From G963662905 sp965230045 (GTDB lineage Bacteria > Bacteroidota > Bacteroidia > Bacteroidales > WRLA01): a DNA stretch of 64,000 bases. Both the position numbers and the translations under genes were made by a program. The DNA lies in NCBI GenBank assembly GCA_965230045.1, contig OZ245940.1, positions 2,976,001 through 3,040,000 of the forward strand, in the 5' to 3' direction. Below are positions 24,968 through 33,882 of the stretch, piece by piece; within the stretch, counting starts at the first letter, position 1, and every line of letters begins with the position of its first letter. A model generated the notes under the pieces. The model ran no database searches. It was not told the origin of the DNA and worked only from the letters and a program-made list of their open reading frames with translations.

Positions 24968-25504
24968 ATGAAAAAAGCTATATCCATTATTCTGATTGCA
25001 TTGGTAATTATCAGCTGTAATCAAAATCAAGAAAAATCAACAAGCATGGCAAATGAAAAAAAACAAACCGAGAAATCAGCAGTAGATACCGAACCAAAAG
25101 TAACGGGAATAGGAGGGATCTTCTTTTTTTCTGATAATCCGGAAGATACCAAAGAGTGGTACGCCAAAAACCTGGGGCTGGAAGTAAACCAATGGGGCAG
25201 CAGTTTTGAATTTCGGAATGCACACCGTCCTGATGAAATCAATTATCTGCAATGGAGCCCTTTCAAAAAAGGCAGCGAATATTTTGAGCCTTCCAAAAAG
25301 GAATTTATGATCAATTATCGCGTGCAAAATATTGAAGCACTGGTCGAAAAGCTCAAAAACAATGGCGTTATCGTACTCGACAGCATCGAAAGCTACGACT
25401 ACGGCAAATTTGTGCATATCATGGATGCCGAAGGCAACAAAATAGAGCTGTGGGAGCCGGTTGACAGTGTTTTTACGGCGATGGGAGGGGCAACGACCAA
25501 GTAA
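24968..25504 (+). CDS. VOC (glyoxalase-fold) family lipoprotein
   Basis: A 178-residue protein beginning with a lipoprotein signal (MKKAISIILIALVIISC; cysteine 17). The frame is open further upstream, but that part overlaps DUF2809 and lacks a signal, so 24968 is chosen. The body is a glyoxalase/bleomycin-resistance-like fold: GIGGIFFFSDNPEDTKEWYAKNLGLEV opens the first module, and FVHIMDAEGNKIELWEP closes the second with the metal-binding-type E in IELWEP. It is probably anchored to the periplasmic face of a membrane. Substrate unknown. Confidence 0.85.
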   Translation: MKKAISIILIALVIISCNQNQEKSTSMANEKKQTEKSAVDTEPKVTGIGGIFFFSDNPEDTKEWYAKNLGLEVNQWGSSFEFRNAHRPDEINYLQWSPFKKGSEYFEPSKKEFMINYRVQNIEALVEKLKNNGVIVLDSIESYDYGKFVHIMDAEGNKIELWEPVDSVFTAMGGATTK

Positions 25505-25876
25505 TATTTACGCAGGAGCCGGAGCCTAAAATGAGTTTAAATGATAAATACGGGGGGCCATCGCTACACCAAGGCATTGCAAAAAGCCTGTTTCTTCCTT
25601 TATGAATCCTGACATATGCCTTTTTGAATATATTGGGCATTCGCTTATGCAGGTGGTATTTTTATATGAAAGGTATATTTTATCAGGATTTATTTGCAAT
25701 ATTTGCAGCTACAGCAGAAGTTGGACTTTATAGACGAACTCTAATTAGTTCTTGTCTATAAAGTACTATGCTTGATTCAGAATGTTCGAGGTCGAGGCAT
25801 TCTTGGTATTGAAAATAAGGAGCTTACTAAAGTAAGTGACTGGTTTCAATACCAAGAATAACGCTGAGATCGGACA
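25505..25876. other. Convergent intergenic region with two hairpins
   Basis: The region lies between the VOC gene and hipA, which point at each other. It holds a hairpin ACTTTATAGACGAACT (25725-25740) / AGTTCTTGTCTATAAAGT (25747-25764) and a larger one with 16-bp perfect arms ATTCTTGGTATTGAAA (25799-25814) / TTTCAATACCAAGAAT (25844-25859). The loop of the larger one itself contains CTTACTAAAGTAAG. Neither has a T-run, so they may be repeat-element structures that double as transcription stops. No gene is seen. Confidence 0.6.
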
Positions 25877-25896
25877 TTATGGACAAGCACTAATTA
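25855..25896. repeat. Dispersed repeat family D, copy 2 (overlaps hipA 3' end)
   Basis: AGAATAACGCTGAGATCGGA followed by CATTATGGACAAGCACTAATTA, two differences from 9220-9261. Read on the minus strand, its right part encodes the last residues of HipA (…LISACP and the TAA stop at 25877-25879). Confidence 0.75.
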
Positions 25897-27178
25897 AAGT
25901 GTTGTTAATGGCATCTCTCAAATCGGGCCTTACCTTTTGCTCTTCAGCAAAGCCGTTCCAGTTTTTCACTATCTCATTGATCTGATTAATGATGTTTTTT
26001 GCTTTTTTAATGTTCACTAACTTTGCTACATCCAGCAGATCAGCTTTTTGTAAATTCTTCCGTTTTCCGTTTATGCTGATATTATGTTCATCAACCCAAT
26101 CGCTATCCGGATTATAGGCATGACATATATCGTAAGCCGGAGCTAATTCCCATCGTTCTCCTTGCTTCAAACGAAACGCAAAGTTCTTTGTATGGTCATC
26201 ACAATTTCGGGCTATTACATTAAAAACCATTCGCCGAAACATTTGCTCAGCCTGGGGGTAGTCCAGGCGTAAAATCCGCATCGTCTGAAAAAGCTGTTCA
26301 TAGCTGAAGTAACCTTTGGATTTAAAATCAAAATGCTCGATTCCGCACCAGCTTTGTATATGGTGTTTTATCGAACCGCCTTCACGGTCAAAACGTTTGG
26401 TCATAAAATGTGCGCGATCATTTTCTTCTTTTAATTCGCAGGGCATCATATCTATTTCACAGGCTTTGGCCATTTCGTAGTAAGCCATTTCAACCCTGCC
26501 ATAGCCTTTTGATTCACCAAACTGGGCTTTATCAACTCCATCAAGTTTGATCAGGTAGTGCTCAAATCCTTGAGGCGCTTTCGTTTGGCCTGACCTTAAT
26601 TCTCCGGTTTTTTTGTTATACGCAATAATGGCTTTGGGACGGGCTCCACCAGCAGATGTTCCTATTCTGAGAATGTCTTTCATCGCATTTATATCATCCT
26701 TCTTGATATTGGTTTTAAACTCTTCCCGTTTATTCAGCATCTTTTTGGCCAGTTCAACCAAACTGTCAAGCTCGACTTTATAGGTGTTTTTTCCTGATTT
26801 TAAGGTGGCCGGCTCAAACTCCAATGCTCCCATCCCGCGTGTACCTATGAAAAGAAGTTTCTCAACCGGCGTCATGCTTCCAATTGCACGCCCTTGTTCT
26901 GCAAGCCATTTGTTTATCAGGGCATTACCATAATCATCAGGAAGTGAATCAGCCAATAAGCCGGGTAAACCATTGAAGGTTTTTGTGCCTGTAAGTTCAG
27001 GGAAAGAAAAAACCTGCCCTCCTTTTGCCAAAGGCATTTTAATTGGAGATAAATCCCATTGGTTTTGAAGGAATTTAGAGTCGTATTCAAATAGTCCCAT
27101 ATTCTGTCCGGAATTCCATGTGATTGCGCCAACCGTTTGTCCCCAAAGTTTTACCTCTGCTACATCATATATTACCAT
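25877..27178 (-). CDS. hipA: HipA-type serine/threonine kinase toxin
   Basis: A 433-residue two-domain HipA. The N-terminal HipA_N/couple_hipA domain (1-110) contains GLFEYDSKFL and LPGLLADSLPDDYGN. The kinase domain includes the glycine-rich SAGGARPKAII loop (175-185), the catalytic NCDDHTKNFAF (D328, N332) and the metal site YDICHAYN. All kinase residues appear intact. E. coli HipA phosphorylates glutamyl-tRNA synthetase and causes persistence; the target here is inferred from family. It overlaps hipB by 7 bp. The last codons lie inside a dispersed repeat (family D), so the C terminus may be a recent replacement. Confidence 0.93.
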   Translation of the reverse strand: MVIYDVAEVKLWGQTVGAITWNSGQNMGLFEYDSKFLQNQWDLSPIKMPLAKGGQVFSFPELTGTKTFNGLPGLLADSLPDDYGNALINKWLAEQGRAIGSMTPVEKLLFIGTRGMGALEFEPATLKSGKNTYKVELDSLVELAKKMLNKREEFKTNIKKDDINAMKDILRIGTSAGGARPKAIIAYNKKTGELRSGQTKAPQGFEHYLIKLDGVDKAQFGESKGYGRVEMAYYEMAKACEIDMMPCELKEENDRAHFMTKRFDREGGSIKHHIQSWCGIEHFDFKSKGYFSYEQLFQTMRILRLDYPQAEQMFRRMVFNVIARNCDDHTKNFAFRLKQGERWELAPAYDICHAYNPDSDWVDEHNISINGKRKNLQKADLLDVAKLVNIKKAKNIINQINEIVKNWNGFAEEQKVRPDLRDAINNTLISACP

Positions 27179-27525
27179 CCTAAATCTTCTTCATGATTAA
27201 TTTCCTTGTTCGCATTGCGGGCTCTTAGCCTTTTATTTTTTTTGAGCTTTAAATATTCCATCGGGCTTATTTCGTCTTTTACCCTGAACACATTCATAAT
27301 ATTGAGTTGATCGAGCACCCTTAATACCTGAATCAGAGTTGACAGGGTGGTTTTTTCACCTTTCTCCAATAAACTCAATGTTGAGCGACTGATGTGAGCA
27401 CTCTTGGCCAATTGAGTTTGTGTGATATTTTGTTCTAAGCGGTGGTAACGAACAAAATTCCCTACAGATTGCAACAATGCCCCATCCGTCATTGAAGCCC
27501 AATTTATGTCTGACATATCATTCAT
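27172..27525 (-). CDS. hipB: HipB-type HTH antitoxin
   Basis: A 117-residue XRE-family protein. The helix-turn-helix (about residues 20-80) is clear: VRYHRLEQNITQTQLAKSAHISRSTLSLLEKGEKTTLSTLIQVLRVL. The C-terminal KLKKNKRLRARNANKE tail is basic. It would neutralise HipA and repress the operon. ATGs at codons 1 and 4 are both possible starts. The TATATTTG box (27564-27571, read on the minus strand) lies about 39 nt upstream and fits the Bacteroidota -7 consensus. Confidence 0.92.
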   Translation of the reverse strand: MNDMSDINWASMTDGALLQSVGNFVRYHRLEQNITQTQLAKSAHISRSTLSLLEKGEKTTLSTLIQVLRVLDQLNIMNVFRVKDEISPMEYLKLKKNKRLRARNANKEINHEEDLGW

Positions 27526-27563
27526 AAACTTAATTTTTCAGGGTTAATGATTGAAATTCACTA

Positions 27564-27571
27564 CAAATATA
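27564..27571 (-). promoter_or_regulatory. -7 promoter box of hipBA
   Basis: On the minus strand TATATTTG matches TAnnTTTG, 39 nt upstream of the hipB ATG. A convincing TTTG at the -33 spacing is not visible. Confidence 0.5.
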
Positions 27572-27672
27572 GCATAATAATCTACAACTATATTTAATAA
27601 TTTGATAATTTGAATGACTTATCATTCATTAAGGTTGAAATTAGCTTTTATGACTGATAATTCATACAATAT

Positions 27673-28000
27673 GGTTCTACAAGGAATTTCGTGGAAAGAA
27701 ATTAGAATGCTATTTCAACAGATTCCTCCAAAGTTTTCCTCATACTTCGGAAACTTTGTCGGAATGACACATTTTTATGGAGTCAGGAGGCAAATGCGGC
27801 GCACTTCGACTCCGCTCAGTGACCAGGCCGCATTTGCCTTAAACACCTAATAAACAGCGTCATTCCGACCGGAACAAAGCCAAACGAAGTGATTAAGGCT
27901 TTGTGAAGGGAGGAATCTGTTAGGGATCAATAGTTTATTAATAAATATCTGCATATTATTTTCAAACATTATTGTTACCCACAAAATTCCTAGTAGAACC
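27673..28000. repeat. Dispersed palindromic element family A, copy 3 (inverted)
   Basis: A 328-bp copy in the opposite orientation to copies 1 and 2. It starts GGTTCTACAAGGAATTTCGTGG (followed by AAAGAAATTAGAATG) and ends CCCACAAAATTCCTAGTAGAACC. The GCAAATGCGGC / GCCGCATTTGCC pair forms the centre. It sits between hipB and the cut-off GIY-YIG gene. Confidence 0.88.
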
Positions 28001-28027
28001 TACAATATAGCACGTTTGAGTTACTGT

Positions 28028-28147
28028 TTATAAGTAAATTTGACTATTGCTCAGATGTTTCTTGAGCCTTTCTTCAGTATTGTTTGTATGCCCCAAATAG
28101 AATTTATCCAAAGCGTCGGACTTGAGAATGTAGAAGTAATATTTCAT
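28028..28147 (-). pseudogene. Truncated GIY-YIG nuclease-like gene
   Basis: A 39-codon frame starting MKYYFYILKSDALDKFYLGH. This is the first strand-helix unit of UvrC-type GIY-YIG domains (YYFYILKS and YLGHTNN). It breaks off after HLSN, where full-length relatives continue for about 45 residues. The break is 28 bp from a family A element, which probably accompanied the loss. Confidence 0.7.
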
Positions 28148-28207
28148 GCCTGTTGATTGGTTGTGTTTGATTTCATCAGCTTTATGGAGGTTTTCATAGA
28201 TTAGCCC

Positions 28208-28283
28208 TGCTGCAAATAAAAAAAGGAGCTGCAAAAACAACTCCTCTTCTTTGTCGGGGTAGCAGGATTCGAACCTGCGACCT
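28208..28283 (-). repeat. Partial duplicate of tRNA-Pro 3' end plus terminator
   Basis: A perfect 76-bp direct repeat of 28321-28396 (offset 113). It includes the transcription terminator (28217-28246) and the 3' third of tRNA-Pro (28254-28283: acceptor 3' strand and T arm). What follows (28284-28320) has a TCCCG…CGGGA hairpin but no matching acceptor 5' strand, so it is a tRNA fragment and not a second tRNA gene. Such tRNA-end duplications are typical scars of element integration. Confidence 0.85.
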
Positions 28284-28329
28284 TCCCGTCTCTATGAGCC
28301 GGGACGCGATGAAGTGCTTTTGCTGCAAA

Positions 28330-28359
28330 TAAAAAAAGGAGCTGCAAAAACAACTCCTC
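28330..28359 (-). terminator. Terminator of tRNA-Pro
   Basis: On the minus strand, AGGAG…CTCCT forms a hairpin followed by TTTTTTT, 8 bp after the tRNA 3' end. The same terminator is copied at 28217-28246. Confidence 0.75.
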
Positions 28360-28366
28360 TTCTTTG

Positions 28367-28441
28367 TCGGGGTAGCAGGATTCGAACCTGCGACCTCCTG
28401 CTCCCAAAGCAGGCGCGATGACCGGACTACGCTATACCCCG
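28367..28441 (-). tRNA. tRNA-Pro (anticodon TGG)
   Basis: A 75-nt cloverleaf on the minus strand. The acceptor stem CGGGGTA pairs with TACCCCG with discriminator A. The anticodon arm CCTGC-TTTGGGA-GCAGG gives anticodon TGG. The T arm GCAGG-TTCGAAT-CCTGC is perfect. CCA is not encoded. It reads proline codons, fittingly for all four with wobble. Confidence 0.93.
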
Positions 28442-28593
28442 TATGATTTCAGATCGTTTATCGCTCAAAAGCGGCTGCAAAGGAAAGAACTTTTTTCGGA
28501 ATAACAAAAACTTTTTTGAGGAAAAAATGATCTTTCATGAAAACAGCCTGACAGTCAATCAGAAAATGTTTGAAATTTCTTTTTCAGGGATTC

Positions 28594-28625
28594 AAAAAAA
28601 GCCCGAAACCTAAGTCCCGGGCTTT
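28594..28625 (-). terminator. Rho-independent terminator of the second C25 peptidase gene
   Basis: On the minus strand AAAGCCCG…CGGGCTTTTTTT: a GC stem with a T7 tail starting about 20 bp after the stop codon of the 28646-32104 gene. Confidence 0.85.
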
Positions 28626-28645
28626 ATTCTATAGTGGAAACGCTT

Positions 28646-31600
28646 TTAATTTGCTTTCAAAATCTTGTGGAAATGATTGCCGTCGGGCTCACGTAATTGC
28701 AAAATATAAAGTCCGTTGGACAGAGTTTCGGTATTGATCATGCTGTTTCCTGCGGGCATTTTTCCTTTCATCAGGCATTTCCCACTCAGGTCGTGGATGA
28801 AGTATTCTGCTTCGATATTGCTTTCTATGTTCAGGTGATTACTGAATGGATTGGGATATACGTTTAAGCTTTCCAAACCGGTTTCATTCAGCTCTGTTGT
28901 AATCCTGCGAAAAGGTGGAAATATGATATAATCGATCATGCCCACATCAAAACCTGCAGAAGCATTATAATCCTTTTCAAAGTTCCAGCTTAGCTCGTGC
29001 AGGCCGGAACTTACCGGAAAGCTTACCCATTCCCATTCTGTTTTTCCGGACCACTCGCCGAGCACTTCATCATCTATATAAAACCGGAGTACGTCTTTGG
29101 GCTCGGAAGATGTTTTTGCATAAAAGCTGATTGTGGTGTCTTTCGTAACATCGATTTCGATGCTGAGCTTGCTGTAGTCATTATCGCCAATCGAGCCGGA
29201 TTGCGCATAAAAATCGCCTTCAACGGGTGTTTTATAGCGTATTTTCCAGTCTTTGCCTTCCATTTTCCAGTCAAATTTTTCAAAAGATTGGGATTCAAAA
29301 TCTTCGACTTGTAAGCCTACATAAACGAGCAGATCGTAGGTATGTGTATAAGCGCCTGCATTAATTTGAAAATGAACGGTTCCGCATTCACCAATTTGCA
29401 TTTGCTCACTGATGGTGAATGTGAAATATGCCGTTTGGGTGCTTAGTGCATTCAGTTCGCTGATTTGTGCTGTATTTTCATCCAGTGTGATATATGGGCT
29501 TTGGCTTTCTGCCTGTACTTCGATATCGCGCAATGTGGCATGTCCTTCATTATGAATGGGCAGCTCCAGTATCAGGCTTTCGCCCGGATCGGGCTGATTG
29601 TTTGCATAGGCCGAAGCTGCATCATTCCAGCGCACGGGCAGTTCGCCCGGAATGGGTGCGTTTACATTGCATACCACTGGGCAATCCCACTGCTGGGTTT
29701 CGCTGCTGAACTGCATCATAAATTTCATTTCATACTGATCGGGAAGGCTGTCGGAAATTTGGACAGCGCTGCCAAAAGTGGTAAAATATATCTCTTCGCG
29801 CGGGCCCAAATCTTCAAAAGTCCACTGACCGGTAGTGCCAATATTCTGTGCATATATACAGCTGTCGATCAGTTTCATGCTGATGTTTGTAGCGGTTTGG
29901 CTGCCGTAATTATAAAGGTGTACGGCAATATCTACGAGTTCGCCATTATCAATACTGTCGTTGGCATAAGGGTTGGAAGCGGATTCGAGGAACATAGCTT
30001 CGGTACTGACCAGGAATGGCCCGTTATAAATCACTTTAACGGTATCGCGCAGGATCAGATGGTTGTGGCCACTGATAAACACTTCAATGTCCATGGGCGT
30101 TTCCAGTTCTTTAAAGAAACTGAATTCTTCCACTCCATCGCTCGAGCTTCTTCCTCGGCCAATAAGCTCGCCATTTTGCATGAGGGCAATGCGTGCATTT
30201 TCAAATCCGGCGCCGATTTCTATTGCTAAATCTTCGTAACCAATACTTTCAGGTATTACAGCATTTGTAATTTCCTGCGGAGTATTTGTCCATACATCCA
30301 TCGAGGGATCTCCAAAAAGGATAATCTCCAGGCCGCCCCAGCGCATATAATCATTGTCTTGCATCCAGCTGGCCAGTTCATGTTTGCTGTCGTCATTCAT
30401 TCGTCCGATTTCATAAATATCTTCCCCAAAGAGTGCGTCGAAAAATTCGCGGTCGAAAAACTGGCTGATGCCGTCGGTATTGGACGGGCTGTACCAACCG
30501 TAGCGTGAGTTAGACAGACTGGCGACCATTCCGCCGGGCATATTGGTGATGTTTTCGGCGAAACAATCCACGGTATAAGCAGCAGGAGAGGTGAGGCGGT
30601 TATCGAATGAACCGTTGTAGCAGCCCTGGGAAAAACCGATCACATAAGAGCGGTTGATGCCGTCGTTGTGAATGCTCATGGTGCTGACATCGGAATTGTT
30701 CATTTTCATATTGTAGGTGGTATTGGAGTGGCCGAGATGGTTGAGTATGTGCAGTCCTTCCGTATTGAAATGCTGGAAAACACTGCTTTTACTCCAGACT
30801 TGTTCGCGGTCGTATAAGCGGCTGATAGTAAACTGCTCCGGGAAACCGGCGGTACTAATTCCATGGGCATTACTACCGGCAGCAACATCGTCTTTGGAAT
30901 CGCCGCCCCAGGTGGGATCGTCATCGAGGTTTTCGCCCAGCATCAATGCTTTGGTGATGTCTGCAATAACGGGCTCGGTGCTGTAGCGGATAATTTTTTG
31001 GAGGAAAATACGTGTATCTTCGATATTGTCGGTGCAAATCCTGCCTACGCTTACTTCCATGAAATAATCCACTTCGTTGGCTTCGCCCCAGCGGTTGTTG
31101 CCGTTTTCATTCCAATTGCCGTCGAGGCCGCCATAGTACATATCGCTGGGCAGGTCAGTTTCGTCCATAATGCCGAGGTAGATGCCACGGTGGGGAATGA
31201 TGTTGTTTTGAGGGTTTTTAGGGTCACTGTCGCCGCCTAAAACCACATAGCTGATGCCCTGGTTTTGATAATAATCGATGATGCAGTTTCGGATTTGCTC
31301 CTGCTTGTCGATACCTGTATATTGGTTTTCAATTTCTTCGGTGGTGATGATGCCGCTGGCCAGACCGAGCATTTGCTTGGTTTCCAGAAATTCATCAAAA
31401 GCGGGTGCCATTTTTTCGTTGGTGATTATGAGCAGATCCAGGCTTGATTCGGTGCGCATCTTAGGGTAGGATGCCAGATTTTGCACATTGTCGCAATAGC
31501 GGCTGAGTAATTTCAGGCTTTCTTTATCGTTGCGCAGAAAGGCAGCACGTTCGTTGGCATTGCGCGATTTTTCGCTATGCACAATCAATCCGATTTTACG

Positions 31601-32104
31601 AATGACACGGATTTTTTCGTCAATAGGCTGCATGCTGCAGGGCATGATGCTGAACTGCGCCAATCCGTAGCCACGGAAAGCGGATTCGTTTTGATGCAGC
31701 AAAGGACTTTGCGGATACCAACTGTTTTTTTGATAGATATCGGCACGAACCTGAGGTTTGTAGCCTTTTGGTGCGCCAATGCTGATCGGAAACTGTGCCG
31801 AAGCCGGCGCGGCCAGTCCATTGATTTCCTCATCAAAATATTCAGTGGTGATGATTTCAATGTTTGTCAGGCTTTCGCCACAGGGCAGTAAAGCAGTGAA
31901 ATCGCGTGCAGGAAGCTGTGGCATGCCTTCCAGACCGTTCATAATACATCCGTCCATTTCTACACGAATCATACCATCCTCGTTTTGAGTAATTTGAGGA
32001 AAGCTGAATTCGAGATAAATGGTATCGTTGGCTGCCATAGACAGCATTGATGAAAAAGCAAATAAAATAATTGCAATGAAAGTAGTAATTCTCCTGGTGT
32101 TCAT
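28646..32104 (-). CDS. Secreted C25-family peptidase with T9SS sorting domain
   Basis: A 1152-residue exported protein counted from MNTRRITTF (an upstream ATG at 32143 would add 13 residues before the signal peptide). Signal peptide 1-24 (…MLSMAA), propeptide-like region to about 200, then the C25 catalytic domain with likely His459 (NHLGHSN) and Cys495 (SQGCYNGSF). A beta-sandwich domain, a module near 890-1040 resembling a carbohydrate-binding or jelly-roll fold (WKIRYKTPVEGDFYAQSGSIGDNDYSKL…), and a C-terminal T9SS type A domain follow (VYPNPFSNHLNIES…GLYILQL…ILKAN). It is distinct from the C25 protein at 4.7 kb: no PKD, different linker domains. Specificity unknown. Monocistronic with its own terminator. 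Confidence 0.85.
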   Translation of the reverse strand: MNTRRITTFIAIILFAFSSMLSMAANDTIYLEFSFPQITQNEDGMIRVEMDGCIMNGLEGMPQLPARDFTALLPCGESLTNIEIITTEYFDEEINGLAAPASAQFPISIGAPKGYKPQVRADIYQKNSWYPQSPLLHQNESAFRGYGLAQFSIMPCSMQPIDEKIRVIRKIGLIVHSEKSRNANERAAFLRNDKESLKLLSRYCDNVQNLASYPKMRTESSLDLLIITNEKMAPAFDEFLETKQMLGLASGIITTEEIENQYTGIDKQEQIRNCIIDYYQNQGISYVVLGGDSDPKNPQNNIIPHRGIYLGIMDETDLPSDMYYGGLDGNWNENGNNRWGEANEVDYFMEVSVGRICTDNIEDTRIFLQKIIRYSTEPVIADITKALMLGENLDDDPTWGGDSKDDVAAGSNAHGISTAGFPEQFTISRLYDREQVWSKSSVFQHFNTEGLHILNHLGHSNTTYNMKMNNSDVSTMSIHNDGINRSYVIGFSQGCYNGSFDNRLTSPAAYTVDCFAENITNMPGGMVASLSNSRYGWYSPSNTDGISQFFDREFFDALFGEDIYEIGRMNDDSKHELASWMQDNDYMRWGGLEIILFGDPSMDVWTNTPQEITNAVIPESIGYEDLAIEIGAGFENARIALMQNGELIGRGRSSSDGVEEFSFFKELETPMDIEVFISGHNHLILRDTVKVIYNGPFLVSTEAMFLESASNPYANDSIDNGELVDIAVHLYNYGSQTATNISMKLIDSCIYAQNIGTTGQWTFEDLGPREEIYFTTFGSAVQISDSLPDQYEMKFMMQFSSETQQWDCPVVCNVNAPIPGELPVRWNDAASAYANNQPDPGESLILELPIHNEGHATLRDIEVQAESQSPYITLDENTAQISELNALSTQTAYFTFTISEQMQIGECGTVHFQINAGAYTHTYDLLVYVGLQVEDFESQSFEKFDWKMEGKDWKIRYKTPVEGDFYAQSGSIGDNDYSKLSIEIDVTKDTTISFYAKTSSEPKDVLRFYIDDEVLGEWSGKTEWEWVSFPVSSGLHELSWNFEKDYNASAGFDVGMIDYIIFPPFRRITTELNETGLESLNVYPNPFSNHLNIESNIEAEYFIHDLSGKCLMKGKMPAGNSMINTETLSNGLYILQLREPDGNHFHKILKAN

Positions 32105-32281
32105 ATGGTTACATTTGGTCAATAAAACCTGGCGAAGATACAATTTGCCAGTGCACTATAAATGCGGCTAAATGGGTTTAGTTGCTTGGGGAATCTCAAT
32201 CAATTTCTTTGTACAAAAAGCAAGGTACTGATATAAAGCGTTTTATGACCTTATTTATATAAGCAACAAATAACGAGGGTT

Positions 32282-33280
32282 TTATTCACTTAAAATCTCA
32301 ATATGTGCCAAGGCTGCGGCAACGGCTGCGTTTGGCGTATAGCCACCTCCGGGAATGGAGACAATCGGGCAGTGGTGTTTTTTGCTTTGTTCAACAGCAA
32401 TCCTGCTTAAAGTGCGGAAATCATCGGTAGTAAAATTGGCCACACCGGCTCCGCAATCTTCAATATGTGCATCATGTCCGTCGAAAATGAAAATGATATC
32501 GGGTGCAAAAGGAATTTGTTCCAGTTCCATTTGCAATTGTTTGATGCAATTATAGTCGCGATAAATTGCTCCGGTCATTTCCAATTCTTCATAGTAGAAA
32601 CTTTCACTCATATCTTCGGCAAGAACCGGAATATTGATATGCCCCATAGATTTGCCATATTCTGTTGTGCCCAAGTGCAGCACTTCCTGTTTGGCCATAT
32701 ACATGTCCACCGCGCTGTGGATGCTGATTTGGCATACGTTTTTGTCGTTTTCGAATATTGTTTGCGTTCCATCGCCATGATGGTGGTCCCAATCGAGAAT
32801 CAACACTTTTTGAAATCCAACACTTTGGGCATAACGCACCGAAACCGCCAAAGTATTGAGCAGGCTGTAGCCATGTCCGTGATCGGGATAGGCGTGGTGG
32901 CTGGCCATACTAAAGGCATAAGCGCGGTCGAGCACTCCTTTTTTCATTAAATTGATGATGGAATATAGCCCGCCCAAACCGTATTCGTAGCCCGGAACAG
33001 CATAATAGAGATTATAGCATTCACCGCTGATGGGCATATTTGCTTCGCTGGAACCTTGCGAAGCCCGCAGAATACTGTCTATGTAGGCATCGTCATGCAC
33101 TTTGCGATATTCTTCAATAGAAACGGAATGGAGTTGGATTGCCTGTTTGGGATTTAGAGATTTGTGTATTTCGTGCCGCAGCTTATTGTAATAGGGTAGG
33201 GAGTAGCCCACAAATTCCAACTGTTCCATCGGAATAATGGTTTTTATGGTTTCGGGATGGAAGTAATGGGCAAAGGTCAT
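32282..33280 (-). CDS. Histone-deacetylase-family (arginase-fold) deacetylase
   Basis: A 332-residue class II-like HDAC superfamily protein. The catalytic residues are all visible: the His pair in MASHHAYPDHGHGY, the Zn-binding Asp-His in LDWDHHHGDGTQ and the second Asp in FDGHDAH. C-terminal SIPGGGY completes the active-site loop. Bacterial relatives act on acetylpolyamines, acetoin-pathway proteins or acetyl-lysine; the substrate here cannot be assigned. It is flanked by unrelated genes and is probably monocistronic. Confidence 0.9.
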   Translation of the reverse strand: MTFAHYFHPETIKTIIPMEQLEFVGYSLPYYNKLRHEIHKSLNPKQAIQLHSVSIEEYRKVHDDAYIDSILRASQGSSEANMPISGECYNLYYAVPGYEYGLGGLYSIINLMKKGVLDRAYAFSMASHHAYPDHGHGYSLLNTLAVSVRYAQSVGFQKVLILDWDHHHGDGTQTIFENDKNVCQISIHSAVDMYMAKQEVLHLGTTEYGKSMGHINIPVLAEDMSESFYYEELEMTGAIYRDYNCIKQLQMELEQIPFAPDIIFIFDGHDAHIEDCGAGVANFTTDDFRTLSRIAVEQSKKHHCPIVSIPGGGYTPNAAVAAALAHIEILSE

Positions 33281-33429
33281 GGCGTTTGTTATTTGGTTAC
33301 TGCTTAAGGGCTTTCTTTCAAATGCTTAAAATAAACACTCAATTTTTTGAATACAATTTCTTTGTCTCTTTCTCAAAAGTACAAAATTATGTATTAGGAC
33401 AGGAAGCGGGTTTAGGATAAGATGCTTTC

Positions 33430-33461
33430 ACTCATCGGAGACTCTGGGCCATCCGATGAGT
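33430..33461. repeat. Family C palindrome, single degenerate copy
   Basis: ACTCATCGG…CCGATGAGT with a changed loop (AGACTCTGGGCCAT). It is the only copy away from 14.6-15.0 kb and adjoins a family A element. Confidence 0.7.
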
Positions 33462-33475
33462 GATTAAGAATAAAA

Positions 33476-33837
33476 GGTTCAACACGGAATTTCGTGGAAA
33501 GAAATTAGAATGCTATTTCAAACAGATTCCTCCTTCCGATGGCTATCGGAATTCCTCATACTTCGGAAACTTTGTCGGAATGACACATTTTTATGGAGTC
33601 AGTAGGCAAATGCGGCGAGGACACAATAGTATATTTTGAAGATGTCCTCGCCGCATTTGCCTTAAACGCCTAATAAACAGCGTCATTCCGACCGGAACAA
33701 AGCCAAACGAAGTGATTAAGGCTTTGTCCCGATAGTTATCGGGAGGGAGGAATCTGTTAGGGATCAATAGTTTATTGATAAATATCTGCATATTATTTTC
33801 AAACATTATTGTTACCCACGAAATTCCTAGTAGAACC
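33476..33837. repeat. Dispersed palindromic element family A, copy 4 (inverted)
   Basis: A 362-bp copy oriented like copy 3: starts GGTTCAACACGGAATTTCGTGG, ends CCCACGAAATTCCTAGTAGAACC. The centre GGCAAATGCGGC…GCCGCATTTGCC flanks a 30-bp loop containing a GAGGACA…TGTCCTC hairpin. This and the family C copy are the only features in the 33281-33882 gap. Confidence 0.88.
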
Positions 33838-33882
33838 GAATAAAACTATAGAAGCAGGCTAATTCCGTTCACAACAGATCCA

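Noticed and set aside
28254..28320. Second tRNA gene next to tRNA-Pro
   Set aside because: Only the T arm and 3' acceptor strand are present; there is no matching 5' acceptor strand and the putative anticodon arm has an 11-nt loop.
29465..30229. 254-codon plus-strand frame inside the second C25 gene
   Set aside because: Antisense shadow of a signal-peptide/T9SS protein gene; composition typical of reverse-frame translation.
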